In this document: positions 11,289 to 21,635 of the stretch, one piece after another
Position numbering within the stretch: the first letter of the stretch is position 1
Layout of the letters: each line of letters opens with the position of its first letter
Source of the DNA: Rostrohypoxylon terebratum
Lineage: Eukaryota > Ascomycota > Sordariomycetes > Xylariales > Hypoxylaceae
Direction: 5' to 3'
NCBI GenBank assembly: GCA_022497145.1
Contig: MU385941.1
Span: 1 to 64,000 of the forward strand
DNA length: 64,000 nucleotides
Position numbers and translations under genes: made by a program
Notes under the pieces: model-generated
Told to the model about the DNA's origin: nothing
Seen by the model: the letters and a program-made list of their open reading frames with translations, nothing else
The model's database searches: none

Positions 11289-12843
11289 GATAAGTGATGG
11301 AATGTACTGGGTCCTAGGTTAGGATCTGGGTCTGAAGGTATCGTTAACGAAACGGCCGAAGGGGATATAGGATGTGGACATTGGTGTTATTATTGTGTAG
11401 GAAGGATTCCCCCAAAATTGCGACCGTGCCATATTATAAGCATACCCGCTGCCGACCAAGGGATGGATATGGCGCAATTGTATGAATTGGTTAAAAGGGG
11501 GCAATGATTGTTATGCCGACTTTCTTAATATCATCATCTAGAAAGATATCTACAAACCCTGATTGATGAATCTTACTCCCATCTGCAATTACAAGGTATA
11601 TGTATGCATATGTATGCATGGCCCCCGGTTCGTTCCTTTCTTGCGTGCACCCTTGGTGCGGAGTCAGAATAGACTAGGCAGGTACTATGTATGATATAAT
11701 AGGCTACATAATAGCCAATAGAATTTCATCCTTTAGGTAAGCATCCTTCCCTTTCTTCCCTTCGCTTAGGTGAGCCTTGGAATTTCAACTTTTTCTCCCA
11801 CTTTCATCTGCACTTTCATCACCTACTACATGATACCCAGACTGCATGATACCGAGCGCTTGCCTAGGATACTTATCTAGGTCCTAAAAATCCTAAAACG
11901 ACAATTGCAACCCTTTTAACGCGCTAGCACACAATTCGTCCAAGCCATAAAATCCGTCTTTCCATTTGAGGAATTTTGGCAGTTTTGGTATGCTAGAAAG
12001 AGACCATCGAAGAGATCGTCAAATGGCACTTCTCTTTAAGGTCAACCGGACCACAGACCAGGTGGCAAGTGTACCCACATGGGTTTCCTTGACGTGCATA
12101 AACAGTCAATGGTACTTCGTACTATGACTGGTTGGAAGTCATGGCTCAGAGTCTGGACATATCACGGATGCATTCAATCTATTTCGTGCAACACCAAGCT
12201 TACGACAACGCAGGCTGTGTGAATCACAAACTGCAAATGGCATGACCAGGCTCTGTTAATCAATCTCAGGGCTTGGCTTACCCACTGCGTACGGCCCAGC
12301 TTCCAATTCATCTTCCTTCATACTAGGTAGGAAACTACTAGTATCTATCATCGATACCCTGAGGACTTTACCTTAACCGACTTTCCTAACAATAACCTCA
12401 TGACCGCCCTGGCTTTTACAAAGGGGTTACGATATTAATCTAAAGATCGTCGGAGATTATTCCTCAAGCCCAAACTTACCTATGTAAGCACTCAAAGAAC
12501 ATTGCTTATCTAAGAGCCGAAAAAAGACCACCAATAACCATAAGGGCGCCCTCCAACTCGTGATTAGTCACTCCGACATGTCGTATTAGTCTCGCTACTC
12601 GCCGCACTTCTGCATGTTGATGGCCATAGCTAGTGCCCGCTGGTTTCGGCTCCTCAATCAAGGAGGAATGCGGGTGGCGGGTTCGGAAATTTATGTGATC
12701 CTTCGATTCTTGGTCATTGGCAGCGAAAGTACGTACATATACCTAAAAGGGAAAATGCTGACAGTGAACTCGGAACTACATGCCGGCAATCTGAAGCGGC
12801 AACGTACTCCGACTCCCGACAGCACTACATCAGATACTTTATT
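11289..12843. other. Intergenic, no gene seen
   Basis: About 1.55 kb between the sulfotransferase-like gene and the 3' end of the terpene cyclase. A prenyltransferase domain would lie here if the cyclase were the N-terminal half of a bifunctional synthase. None of the expected aspartate-rich prenyltransferase motifs is readable on the minus strand. Confidence 0.6.
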
Positions 12844-13927
12844 CTAACTGACTCGGAAATCTCGATATCTAGGGCAGTATATGCTCCAGACGAGATTCCC
12901 AATATAGCTCAATAATACCGCTTCGAGGTAAGTCCGAAGGTCGTGCGACAAGGAAAAGTCATCCCTCGTCTTCTCAAGCGTCTGGCAATACGTCGAGATG
13001 GCCTTAATGGTCTCCTCGTGACATATCTTCTTTGCCTCTTCCTCTCCTACGGATCTCTCTTTCATGATAACCCAAATAGCATTGAAGACATAGTCGTACC
13101 CCGCCTTAGCAGAAGCAGCTCGTTCTTTTTCCCACGAGTATAGATCATTGACCAGTCCCAAAGCTATGTAGGCCGGCCGCGCTAGCTTCATACACAAGTC
13201 AAGTTCGTCATCCGGGATGGTCAGACCCATCCCGAACGTCAGAGTACCGAACCAGACGCTAGAAGTGTCAGAATATTATGCTAGGCCTCTTTGGGTAATC
13301 TCGAACTTACCCTTCTCCGGCATCAATGGCCCGCGCTGGCATGTATTGATCCAGTGTCTCAAATGGTGCTGATCTAGTCTTTGACGCGGACTGGACAAAT
13401 CCCGCCCAAGCCTTCATTGTGGTAATGGCTCGCTCCGGATCTTTGGCCATCATCTCGGAGAGAATTTGTAGTTGAAGGCGTTTTTCGGGACGAGTTTTAG
13501 CGTCAATTTTGCCATCGAGAGCGCCAGCGCCGAAGGTTTCCAGAAACCCTCCGTCCTCCCCCAGGTCCTTCTTCAAGTCAAAACTTTCCATCCAATCTGC
13601 TTTCAAGTCAGCTTCCTACCCTATACTATGATGACGCGTTATATAAGTACCGTCGTAGAGAAAGGCATATTCATTGGCATAGGAGATCATCTCGAGTCTG
13701 TCCGGCAAGCACTCTGGAACGGTAACGCACAGGAAGCTATAGGGATCACCAAGACCTCCGTGATAACCCATCACAGGCTGGATGTACTTCGTCCAATCTC
13801 TATGAGCACGGAGGGTTCCCTTGATTTCTTCGGACTGGTCCCGATGCATTCGCAGCGGGATGCCGTAGTCAAGGCCATCTGTCTCGTAGACAGTCGGGTC
13901 GACCTCTCTAGAGTAGCGGAACTCCAT
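12844..13927 (-). CDS. Class I terpene cyclase, fusicoccadiene-synthase type, cyclase domain only
   Basis: Exons 13927-13651, 13596-13311 and 13258-12844 give 325 residues. The start MEFRYSREVDPTVYETDGL and the blocks VPECLPDRLEMISYANEYAF and WFGTLTFGMGL are those of the cyclase domain of chimeric fungal di/sesterterpene synthases. Metal-binding motifs are complete: DDWME at 92-96, NDLYSWEKE with N225, S229 and E233, and the R318-Y319 pair; R181 fits the pyrophosphate sensor. The 54-nt first intron (GTACTT donor, CTGAC branch, GCAG acceptor) splits the codon of D93. Chimeric relatives are about 700 residues and carry a prenyltransferase half; here the protein stops after the RY pair. It would need GGPP, GFPP or FPP made elsewhere. 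It is divergent from the P450 at 14616. The product is unknown. Confidence 0.9.
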
Positions 13928-14615
13928 GCTTGGAAGTCGGACTACCTCATATGAGAACAGGTTTCTCCAGATATCTGACTAACGCATGACTACCTGCCCG
14001 CATTCTCAGAGTCGGTCGGTCTAGGCGAAATATATGAGGGGGGATCGAACAATCTTAACAACGCAGCTAGGGCTCTCCATATTAACGATAGCGCTTCAGA
14101 GGTATCCAACACATGTTGGTCCGACCAACCAGGGAAGTGCAATATGTTCTTCGGTTGATCAGCGGTGTGGGACTAAGCTCGGCAACGAAAATTGGCTCCT
14201 TCGGTCCTAGCTTAGTAGTTGCGGCCCCTGCGGCAACCCTCAAAGAGGAATCATCGACCGAAAAGTCGCATTATCTCTATCTGTAATGCAATATGACATT
14301 ACTGGCGTTTAGCGGGCCGCTCCCACATGTGCGTGTGCAGGCACTCTATATTGGACTCAGTGTGACGACTGTCATCACGGTCTTAGTCTTACTATTAAAG
14401 TGCCCAAGTCCAGTAATTTGGACCGTGGTTGTAGGTGAGGATGTAATCCGTGTGATATCATGAAGAGAAGTCTGGTGTGTAAGGAAATAATTGATTAGGT
14501 AACGCAGTGCGCCTCTCACAACGCCACCCAAAACGGACCAAATCTGCAAGACCCTACATTTTGCTCACCAACAGTCGCGGGGAACATTTTACGTTCTACT
14601 AACAGCACACTATTG
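13928..14615. promoter_or_regulatory. Bidirectional promoter region of cyclase and P450
   Basis: 688 bp separate the two divergent start codons, so both genes are expected to be controlled from here. It contains a 15-bp inverted repeat (14115-14129) and a GTCGGTCGGTC tandem (14011-14021). Both contain CGG or CCG triplets of the kind read by Zn2Cys6 regulators. Regulation is inferred. Confidence 0.5.
14115..14129. promoter_or_regulatory. 15-bp inverted repeat GTTGGTC-C-GACCAAC
   Basis: Perfect 7-bp arms around a single C, in the middle of the cyclase/P450 divergent promoter. It is a candidate binding site for a dimeric regulator. Confidence 0.35.
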
Positions 14616-16685
14616 ATGCAAGTTACCCACTCATTTCAATCTGAAGCATATGACGGCTCGCTACCGACAAACCAGATGGCGCTGCAAGATTACAACAACT
14701 TCCCGATTCAAGTCATAACAACATTACTGTTAGCTCAAGTTATTTGGTTTGCTTCCCTCGTGACGTATCGGCTCTATTTCTCACCCCTTGCGCGCTTCCC
14801 TGGACCCAAAATAGCCGCTGCAACTGGTTGGTACGAGTTCTACTATCAAGTTTGGTGCAATGGCAAATATATCTTCGAAATCGAAAAGATGCACAAGAAA
14901 TATGGTGCGCTTACCCCTCTTGTCGCAGAGTCAGTAGTCCACTCACACTCGCAATTCAGGTCCAATAGTCCGTGTCAATCCAGAAGAGCTTTCTATAAAT
15001 GATCCTGATTTCTATAACGAGCTGTATGTCACGGAGAATAGACGAAGAACCGACCACTATGACGCGTTTGGCAAGGGAATCGGCTTTGAAGGTTTGCGCT
15101 CGCCGTCAGACGCCGCAATACATACAATATATATCCCTAACATCATTCAGATTCCCATCTATTTACGAAGGAGCATGACCTCCATCGCATAAGGCGGAAA
15201 GCCTTAGAACCATTCTTCTCCAAATTGGGTATCCATCGTTTGCTACCGGTCATTGCAGAGGTAGCCCTACATCTGGAGTCACGACTTAGGGAATTTTCTG
15301 GCACCAACAAAATCATTAGGCTAGACCATGCTTTCTCCGCCTACGCCGGTGACGTCGTCGGAAGAATGTGTCTGGACACGAAGGATCGCCGTGACCGATT
15401 CCTCAACGAAGCCAATTTCTCTCCAGATTGGTAGGAGTTGTATTACGTAATCATATCATACAATTACTAAGTGAGAGTCCAGGTTCAACGCTATGCTCAT
15501 GATCATACGCTCTATACCAGTAGCCACCGCATTCCCATTCCTCGTCTGGTAAGTTAGGTAAGAGCTGTCGTCGCTAGGTGTGATAGCTAATACTATGACA
15601 GGATGATGAGCTACCTGCCTGAAGATGTGTTCGTGTGGTTGTACCCTCGTGGCCAGGGACTTCGTAAGTTGAGGCAGGTCAGTAGAATAAAATCATGTTA
15701 ATTCGGATGACCTTTCATACTAATTAGTATACCAGAAAGCAAGAGAGAATATTCGCAAAGTTCTCGCCAGTGACTCCATCAAAGACGAGAATGTCTCGTC
15801 GCTTTTCCATCACGTGGTCAACAGTGATATGCCAGAATCGGAAAAAACAGAACGACGTCTTGTGATGGAAGCGCAGTTGATCCTTGCCGGGGGAACCTGG
15901 ACTAGCGGGCGCACTATCGGGGTCGCGTCCTTTTACATCTTATCTCGACCCCATCTTAGACAAGGTGTCGAGGCAGAACTCCGAGATCTCATGGACAGAT
16001 GGCCCCAATATGTCCCGACGTGGGCAGAGCTCGAAAGGCTTGTTTTGCTGCAAGCTATCATCAAGGAATCGCTTCGGTAAGATTTCGATCATCTCCACTT
16101 CCCCGCCTGGCTCTGATAAGCGTCGCTGAGCTCTGGAAATCAGTATCAGTTATGGAGTCATGCATCGACTCCCCCGGATCTCGCCCGATGTTCCTATTCA
16201 ATATAAAGACTATACTATCCCAACAGGGGTAAGTACCAACACCCCTGAATATCGTTTCGGAAGATACTCACGCTAAGCTGTTCCGCAGGTACCAGTAGGG
16301 ATGTCATCATATTTCATGCATACAGATCCTGCCGTTTACGAGTCGCCGTTCGAATTTATCCCTGAACGATGGCTAGGAGAGGTTAGCCCGGCAATGAATA
16401 GAAACTACGTGCCGTTTGCCCGCGGTTCCAGAAACTGTCTTGGACTACAGTAAGGTTCCTTTAGACTTTCTACCTATATTGCTTCCGGTGTATTGACACT
16501 TTTGATTTTCCTATTACAGTCTAGCCATGGCCGAAGTAACATATGCCCTGGCGGTACTTTTTCGCCCAAACGGTCCTAAGTTGGAGCTCTTTGAGACAGA
16601 TGAAAGCGATGTGCGACAAGTCCATGACTTTATGGTCGCGACGGCTAAGCTAGATACGAAGGGCATACGGGCATATGTCCGCTAG
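14616..16685 (+). CDS. Cytochrome P450 monooxygenase, 9 exons, intact
   Basis: Exons 14616-14904, 14960-15091, 15151-15430, 15483-15548, 15602-15677, 15736-16076, 16150-16228, 16289-16449 and 16520-16685 join in frame to 529 residues. An N-terminal membrane anchor (about 31-53) is followed by the proline hinge ARFPGPK. The I-helix reads LAGGTWTSGRT (GGTWTS at about 333-338), where the usual acid is a tryptophan but the O2-activating Thr is kept. ESLR (392-395) is the K-helix ExxR, FIPERW the PERF-type motif, and FARGSRNCLG (464-473) the heme loop with Cys471. The overall pattern (GPIVRVNPEELSINDPDFYN, RLDHAFSAYAGDVVGR) is that of P450s often named trichodiene-oxygenase-like. It would act at the ER. 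Sharing a promoter with the cyclase suggests it oxidises the terpene. An alternative start is the ATG at 14676. Confidence 0.93.
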
Positions 16686-17644
16686 AATTGCCAAGACTGA
16701 GTGCGCATGGAAAAGATCCGCCAAGAGAAGAAGGAGCCAAAAAATCTATTCGAAGAAATCTCTGGAAATGTCGTCGAATATAGCATCGAAGCATTCGATA
16801 TCAGACGTTCGTGGCATCATGCATACAAGGTTGCAACATTGTCGCCCCAACTCTCACCAGAGCGTAACATTTAATCAAAAGAACCGAAAACCTCAAAGCG
16901 TGGGATAAGGTGACATTACTTGCAAGACTGTAGGTTCGGTACCGATAGGAAGGATCTTGGGACGACTGATGAACGAATTAAGCGAATCTCATGTCTTTAT
17001 ATTATACTGTATAAACGAGTAAATATTAAAAAAATTCATCTCCAGCTAGGCAGTGGAGGGGCGGGTGTGTTCTATGTTGGATGCTGTGGGGTGAGATTCT
17101 AGGTGGGTTCTATAGGAGAATTTCTTAAGATCCATGCCAGGGGAGGGTCTTTCGCCTTATTCGTTAGCTTTTTCGGATCCGAATTTTATAGTTTAAATGC
17201 TACTATAGCTTCTTCACCAAGACCCTGTTATCGGGTACATGCATATCACCATCCCAATACGTGGCTTATTATAGTATAGCGTGCGTAGAAGAATAGAAGA
17301 ATTTTGACTTCATACGGTTTTACACCCCTTTTGAGTGCATATTTCCGTGGTATTAAAAGGAATCCTTCGCCTCTCGGCTCACGTTGGAGGAATCATGCAC
17401 TGCAACCACACGCCTACTAGTCTGAAGGATGTAACCCCATAGTCGTGATGGGGTGGTCATCTTCCCAAATCAGTAACATTCTCTGTTCAGATCAGTCTGT
17501 AGCGGGAAGCAAAATGTTGATTAGTTGCCGTTCGTTCTCGTAATATTTGGCACACGCTAGCTCGTTGTCATCAACTCCAAGAAAGTCCCATCTCTCGTTG
17601 TTCTGTGTGCATCGCCAGACTTCAAGATCCTAGGTTATACCATC
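16686..17644. other. Intergenic, no gene seen
   Basis: About 0.96 kb between the P450 and the receptor gene. The frame just after the P450 (to about 16908) lacks protein-like composition. Confidence 0.6.
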
Positions 17645-19105
17645 ATGTCTTCACAGTGGTCGCAAGGTGTGGTGCCGCCGCCGCCTGGCGTCGAGCCCAA
17701 CTTCGTCAATCCCGAGAACCAAATGGGTGGGAATATCGCCATCCACACTGTCTTTCTTACTATAAGCACCCTCTCGGTTATCATGCGGATATACACGCGC
17801 CTGTATGTTTCTAGAGTCAGTCTTGGCGTAGATGATTGTAGGTCTATCTCAGAATTATGCCAACATTCAACTAGAACATGGTGTTAACTAACACTGGTAA
17901 CCTCTAGACCTCTGTCTCTTAGCATACGCAAGTCATTACCAGGTCCCAAACCCTGAATCCACGGACTAACCGCCACATCAGGCTTTGACAGCAACATATT
18001 CAGGACTACTACTCACATGTATGTTGATATACCTCCTTTGTATTATGTTACTGACATGGCCGAAAGGTTTCCATTGGGGAATCGGCCGTCATATATGGGA
18101 CGAACCGGTTATCTGGCTTATACCGGCGTTAAAGGTCAGCTTCCAGGACGTTCACGGTCTAATCAAATATAAATCTAACGAAACCACACCCAGTTCCAAA
18201 CCATTGCGGCCCAGATATACTTCGCAGCAACTACCGTGATCAAACTCAGTCTCCTTTTCCTATACCGTCGGATATTCAATTTACAGAAAACGGCAAAGTG
18301 GTTCGTTAACGGCGGAATCGTTCTCGTTACGCTTATGGGTGTAGCCATCTTGCTTGCCATCATCTTCTTCTGCATCCCGGTCGCGAAGGCATGGGATGAC
18401 TCTATCCCCGGACACTGCTCCTCTCCAGCTCCGGTATCCTACCTTTCCGGAGCATGGAACGCTTTCGTAGATATCTATGTCTTGATCCTCCCCATCCCTT
18501 TACTTTGGGGTTTGAACATGGGGCCTAGGAGAAAGATAAGATTGGGTGCCGTTTTTGGAATTGGTATCTTGTAAGTCGCTCCCGGCGATGTGAATAGTCA
18601 CACAAGCTTACCCCTATATCTAGTGGTTGCGCAGCGAGTCTTGTACGCCTTGGGATGACACCACTCCTGCAAAGCGATATGGATTCTACGTATAATATCG
18701 CCAAGGTTTCCGTGTGGGCGTAAGTTCCCCCGAGAGAAAAATTCTACCATGTCACATTCCATATCTAATAACAGTCGATCCAGCACATTGGAGATCAACA
18801 TTGGTCTCATCTGCTCTTGCCTGATGCTTCTTCCAGCCTTCCTCAGACATCACCTACCAGAGTCGGCCAAGCAATATTTCAAATCCATATCATTTTCGAA
18901 GGGATCCCGATCCGGCGGGAAGAACACCAGTGCCCCGTCACAGAAGTGGGGAGGTGTCTACCAACATAAAGTGAGCTCGGATTCTGAGAATCTGGTTTCG
19001 ATTGAGAGGGAAAACAAGATATTGAGGACAAACACCTTCACTATGGAGACAATCCGCGCTCCGCCGGATCTAGAACGTGGTAACCCTAACGTGACTCGGT
19101 TTTAG
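17645..19105 (+). CDS. PTH11-like seven-helix receptor (fungal rhodopsin-domain family), 7 exons
   Basis: Exons 17645-17837, 17908-17927, 17982-18018, 18067-18134, 18194-18570, 18624-18719 and 18775-19105 join in frame to 373 residues. Family landmarks are SLGVDDYLCLLAYALTATYS, GIGRHIWDEP, QIYFAATTVIKLSLLFLYRR, the CIPVAKAWD...GHC extracellular turn, YVLILPIPLLWGL and MTPLLQSDMDSTYNIA. Seven hydrophobic segments are expected at the plasma membrane; PTH11-type receptors sense surface or host cues, but the ligand here is unknown. Exons 2-4 are tiny (20, 37, 68 nt). Intron 2 appears to be GC-AG (GCAAGT donor, CTAAC branch, CAG acceptor). Intron 3 (48 nt, GTATGT donor) has no stop and a length divisible by three, so its retention would add 16 residues. 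The cytoplasmic tail is Ser/Lys-rich; a different tail end is possible (see findings). Confidence 0.85.
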
Positions 19106-20257
19106 GAGACTACCGCGGAAGAAACCGGGCTCGTGGACCCATCTATGAGTTCGCCCCCTATGAGCAGCGCCAAGTGACCGCGGTATCATTCACTATGCAA
19201 TCCGAAGAAAAACCTCTCCCACCTCCGGGCACGATGACCTAATCTGAGCGGAGTGTGACTCCGGTCTGACACCCCGTCAGCATGGAGTATGTCGACGACA
19301 TGCCGCTAGCCGAGAACAACGTATTTGCCACCAATTAGAGCTGGCTTACTTACATTCAATATCTTATTGCCGGATGCCGGATCCGGTAAATTCATGAAGA
19401 TCCACGGGATACATGAGTAAAACCCAATTGTGATGCGGGCTTAGGCTGACGTGAATGGGGTTGCATTCCATAAGGATATCCGGGGTCCCAGCTACGATTG
19501 TATCATAGAAATTCAATACAGCGAGTATATAAGTTAACCGCGCGTCCCGCACAACGTGTCTGAGCCAGAAGAAATGTCATCAATGATGCAGCTTACATAC
19601 CTCATTTTCTTTTACTCCTTTTATCCGGGTTCGTGATGCGAAGCGTAGTCAATCATGACATTATCGTTGACAGGCTCCTGGATATAGGTAGGTAGTTTCC
19701 ATCTGTACGATGGAGAAAGGTTCTGATCTACCACAGCAACCTCCTAGATCTATGGAATATCGATATGAGCAGCACAAGCAGAATGGCTCTGCTCTGGATT
19801 ACCAAATGTCCTACCACGATGTTATGTAATATGATATTGTGTAACAATTCGCAGATTAGTAAGCATGTGTTGTTCAAAGGTTGCGGAATTATTCACACTT
19901 GAGGTGATGATAATCTAGTATTCGACTATGATTGATCGATGCTGCGTTTATACCTTAGTTTATTCCGTATGTGTACCTATTAGATAATGTGTACGAGAAA
20001 GAATTGTTGAAGATTACTTCGAGGTCGACTCAACCTAGAGACGAGAGTATCTCGAAGCCAGACGCTAGGTTAGCTTCAGCAATGTATCGGATTAGGGTAC
20101 GCAAGCAATGGGTTATTTTCGCTATAGCAAAAGGTGTTATGTGGATGTGACGAACGTAAAATCAATACATAGTTAGGAGATTAGTATGTAAACAGCAAGA
20201 ATGACAGGTAGCTAACAGATGTATCTAGGTACTATTAATTGAACAGCACCCCTCCTC
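19106..20257. other. Intergenic with possible decayed receptor tail
   Basis: The first 230 bp keep protein-like reading interrupted by stops at 19240-19242 and 19267-19269, ending with a TAG at 19336-19338. The rest shows no gene. Confidence 0.45.
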
Positions 20258-21331
20258 CTAAGGCGCCCCTTCTATAGGCTTGATTTTGAGATACCTCCAT
20301 TTGAAATCCTCCCTTAAGGCGTTGAAAACAACGGCAGAGCATGGGATGCATAGTTTATCACAGGCTGAAGCAAAATCCTTGTCATCCACATAGGGAAAGA
20401 TGTGTTCGCTGCAATACTTGATTGCCTTCTCGATATCCCCGGACCCAGGCACCCGGTTGAGCTCACGAATGTCATCTAGACATGCCAGTCTGAATTTCAT
20501 TGCAGCTATTAATCCCATGTTTCTTCTTTTGTTTGTCACAGCTTGGCGTGACAGTTTTTGTCCAATCGCCTTTCTCTTTCGAGGGGGAGGAGAATCGGTA
20601 TCTGGATCGTCTGATGTCTCTTGTACAAGGTCTGTGTCATATTGGTGTCGTTGCCGTTTGCCGGCTGTTTGGCTAGCGACAGCTTGTTGACTGGGTGGTA
20701 GACCTGCGAAGCTACCGCCGGCATTTTGGGGTCGAGTCCCTAGTGTAACATCACCATCTTCGCTCGCAGCCCCTGTATGAGCCCTCGTTGATCTATCATT
20801 AGGGAACGCCCGGGCGTAGATCTCCCTATTCTTGAATGGGGTCTCCCTAAACGACTTCCCAACAGGATTTTCAGATAGAAATCTTGCCCACTGTTGGTCG
20901 GATAGAATTGGGCCTCCAGATGCGGCCACGCCGTCGCCGCTTGTGTAGTCGTTGATCAACGTTTGGTATGCATCCCATCTCTTTTTTTCCGATTTGCGTT
21001 TCATTCTCATGGATTCAAGTGTCCAGGGTTTATTAGGTGACACCTTGTTCATCTTGTCAAGAAGTGATGAGAAAGCCGGCCGCCAGGTAATCGGACGATC
21101 TATGTCAAAATGACCCTGATCCGTAAGTGTAGCTAGGTGTTCCATATAGGATGCAGTTTCATCTCTCAACCACCTTGCTCTGACGGCTTTATTACTAGAC
21201 ATGACAGTTGGTTCGGGTTCGTCGCCGTCGAGCTCAAAATCTAGGTTATTATCTAATAAACCAGAGCTGGGTCGAGTAAAAGTGGCATCTCCGTTGTTAG
21301 GGCCGTTTGAATTGGTCCATTCGGAAGACAT
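20258..21331 (-). CDS. Myb/SANT-like DNA-binding-domain protein, single exon
   Basis: 357 residues from the ATG at 21331 (MSSEWTNSNGPNNG). Residues about 50-165 match the Myb/SANT-like domain (Myb_DNA-bind_3 type): RARWLRDETASYMEHLATL, then NKPWTLESMRMKRKSEKKRW and the trailing LSDQQWARFLSENPVGKSFR with ETPFKNREIYARAFP. A polar linker holds a basic cluster (PPPRKRKAIGQKL, a likely nuclear signal). A C-terminal helical region (about 285-350) contains ELNRVPGSGDIEKAIKYC. Proteins of this type occur as fungal transcription-related factors and also as partners or derivatives of DNA transposons. I found no terminal inverted repeats or transposase nearby, so the origin is open. The alternative upstream start at 21412 is a TTG and less likely. 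The gene lies about 230 bp from a tRNA gene. Confidence 0.75.
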   Translation of the reverse strand: MSSEWTNSNGPNNGDATFTRPSSGLLDNNLDFELDGDEPEPTVMSSNKAVRARWLRDETASYMEHLATLTDQGHFDIDRPITWRPAFSSLLDKMNKVSPNKPWTLESMRMKRKSEKKRWDAYQTLINDYTSGDGVAASGGPILSDQQWARFLSENPVGKSFRETPFKNREIYARAFPNDRSTRAHTGAASEDGDVTLGTRPQNAGGSFAGLPPSQQAVASQTAGKRQRHQYDTDLVQETSDDPDTDSPPPRKRKAIGQKLSRQAVTNKRRNMGLIAAMKFRLACLDDIRELNRVPGSGDIEKAIKYCSEHIFPYVDDKDFASACDKLCIPCSAVVFNALREDFKWRYLKIKPIEGAP

Positions 21332-21563
21332 CGTAATTATTGTATCTTTACAATAAATACAATTAATGCCATTGGAAAATTTTCTATGTTTTATGAGTGG
21401 GGCTAATAACATTATTTTATAAGCCCCTTCTTATAAGAAATTGTCGATCAGGGTCTGCATAACTTTCTGTAAGAAACCTTTAGGACTAAACGAACGAAAA
21501 AAGTGTTAGAGTCGACCAAAAAATAATTCCTGTAAGGGAGGGCTAGGCTACAAAAAGTAATCG

Positions 21564-21635
21564 CATCCCCCGCCGGGCTCGAACCGGCAACCTTTAGATT
21601 AGAAGTCTAACGCGCTACCATTGCGCCAGGAGGAC
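21564..21635 (-). tRNA. tRNA-Arg (anticodon TCT)
   Basis: 72 nt read on the minus strand, no intron. The acceptor stem GTCCTCC pairs with GGGGGAT (G-T and T-G wobbles allowed), with discriminator G. D-arm GCGC/GCGC, anticodon arm TTAGA-CTTCTAA-TCTAA with anticodon TCT, and T-arm GCCGG-TTCGAGC-CCGGC all fold. The internal promoter boxes are the D-arm TGGCGCAATGG and the T-arm GGTTCGAGCC. It decodes AGA. Confidence 0.95.

Noticed and set aside
13611..13650. 39-nt intron in the terpene cyclase that would destroy the Asp-rich motif
   Set aside because: A 54-nt intron with branch site CTGAC and acceptor GCAG fits better and restores DDWME in frame.
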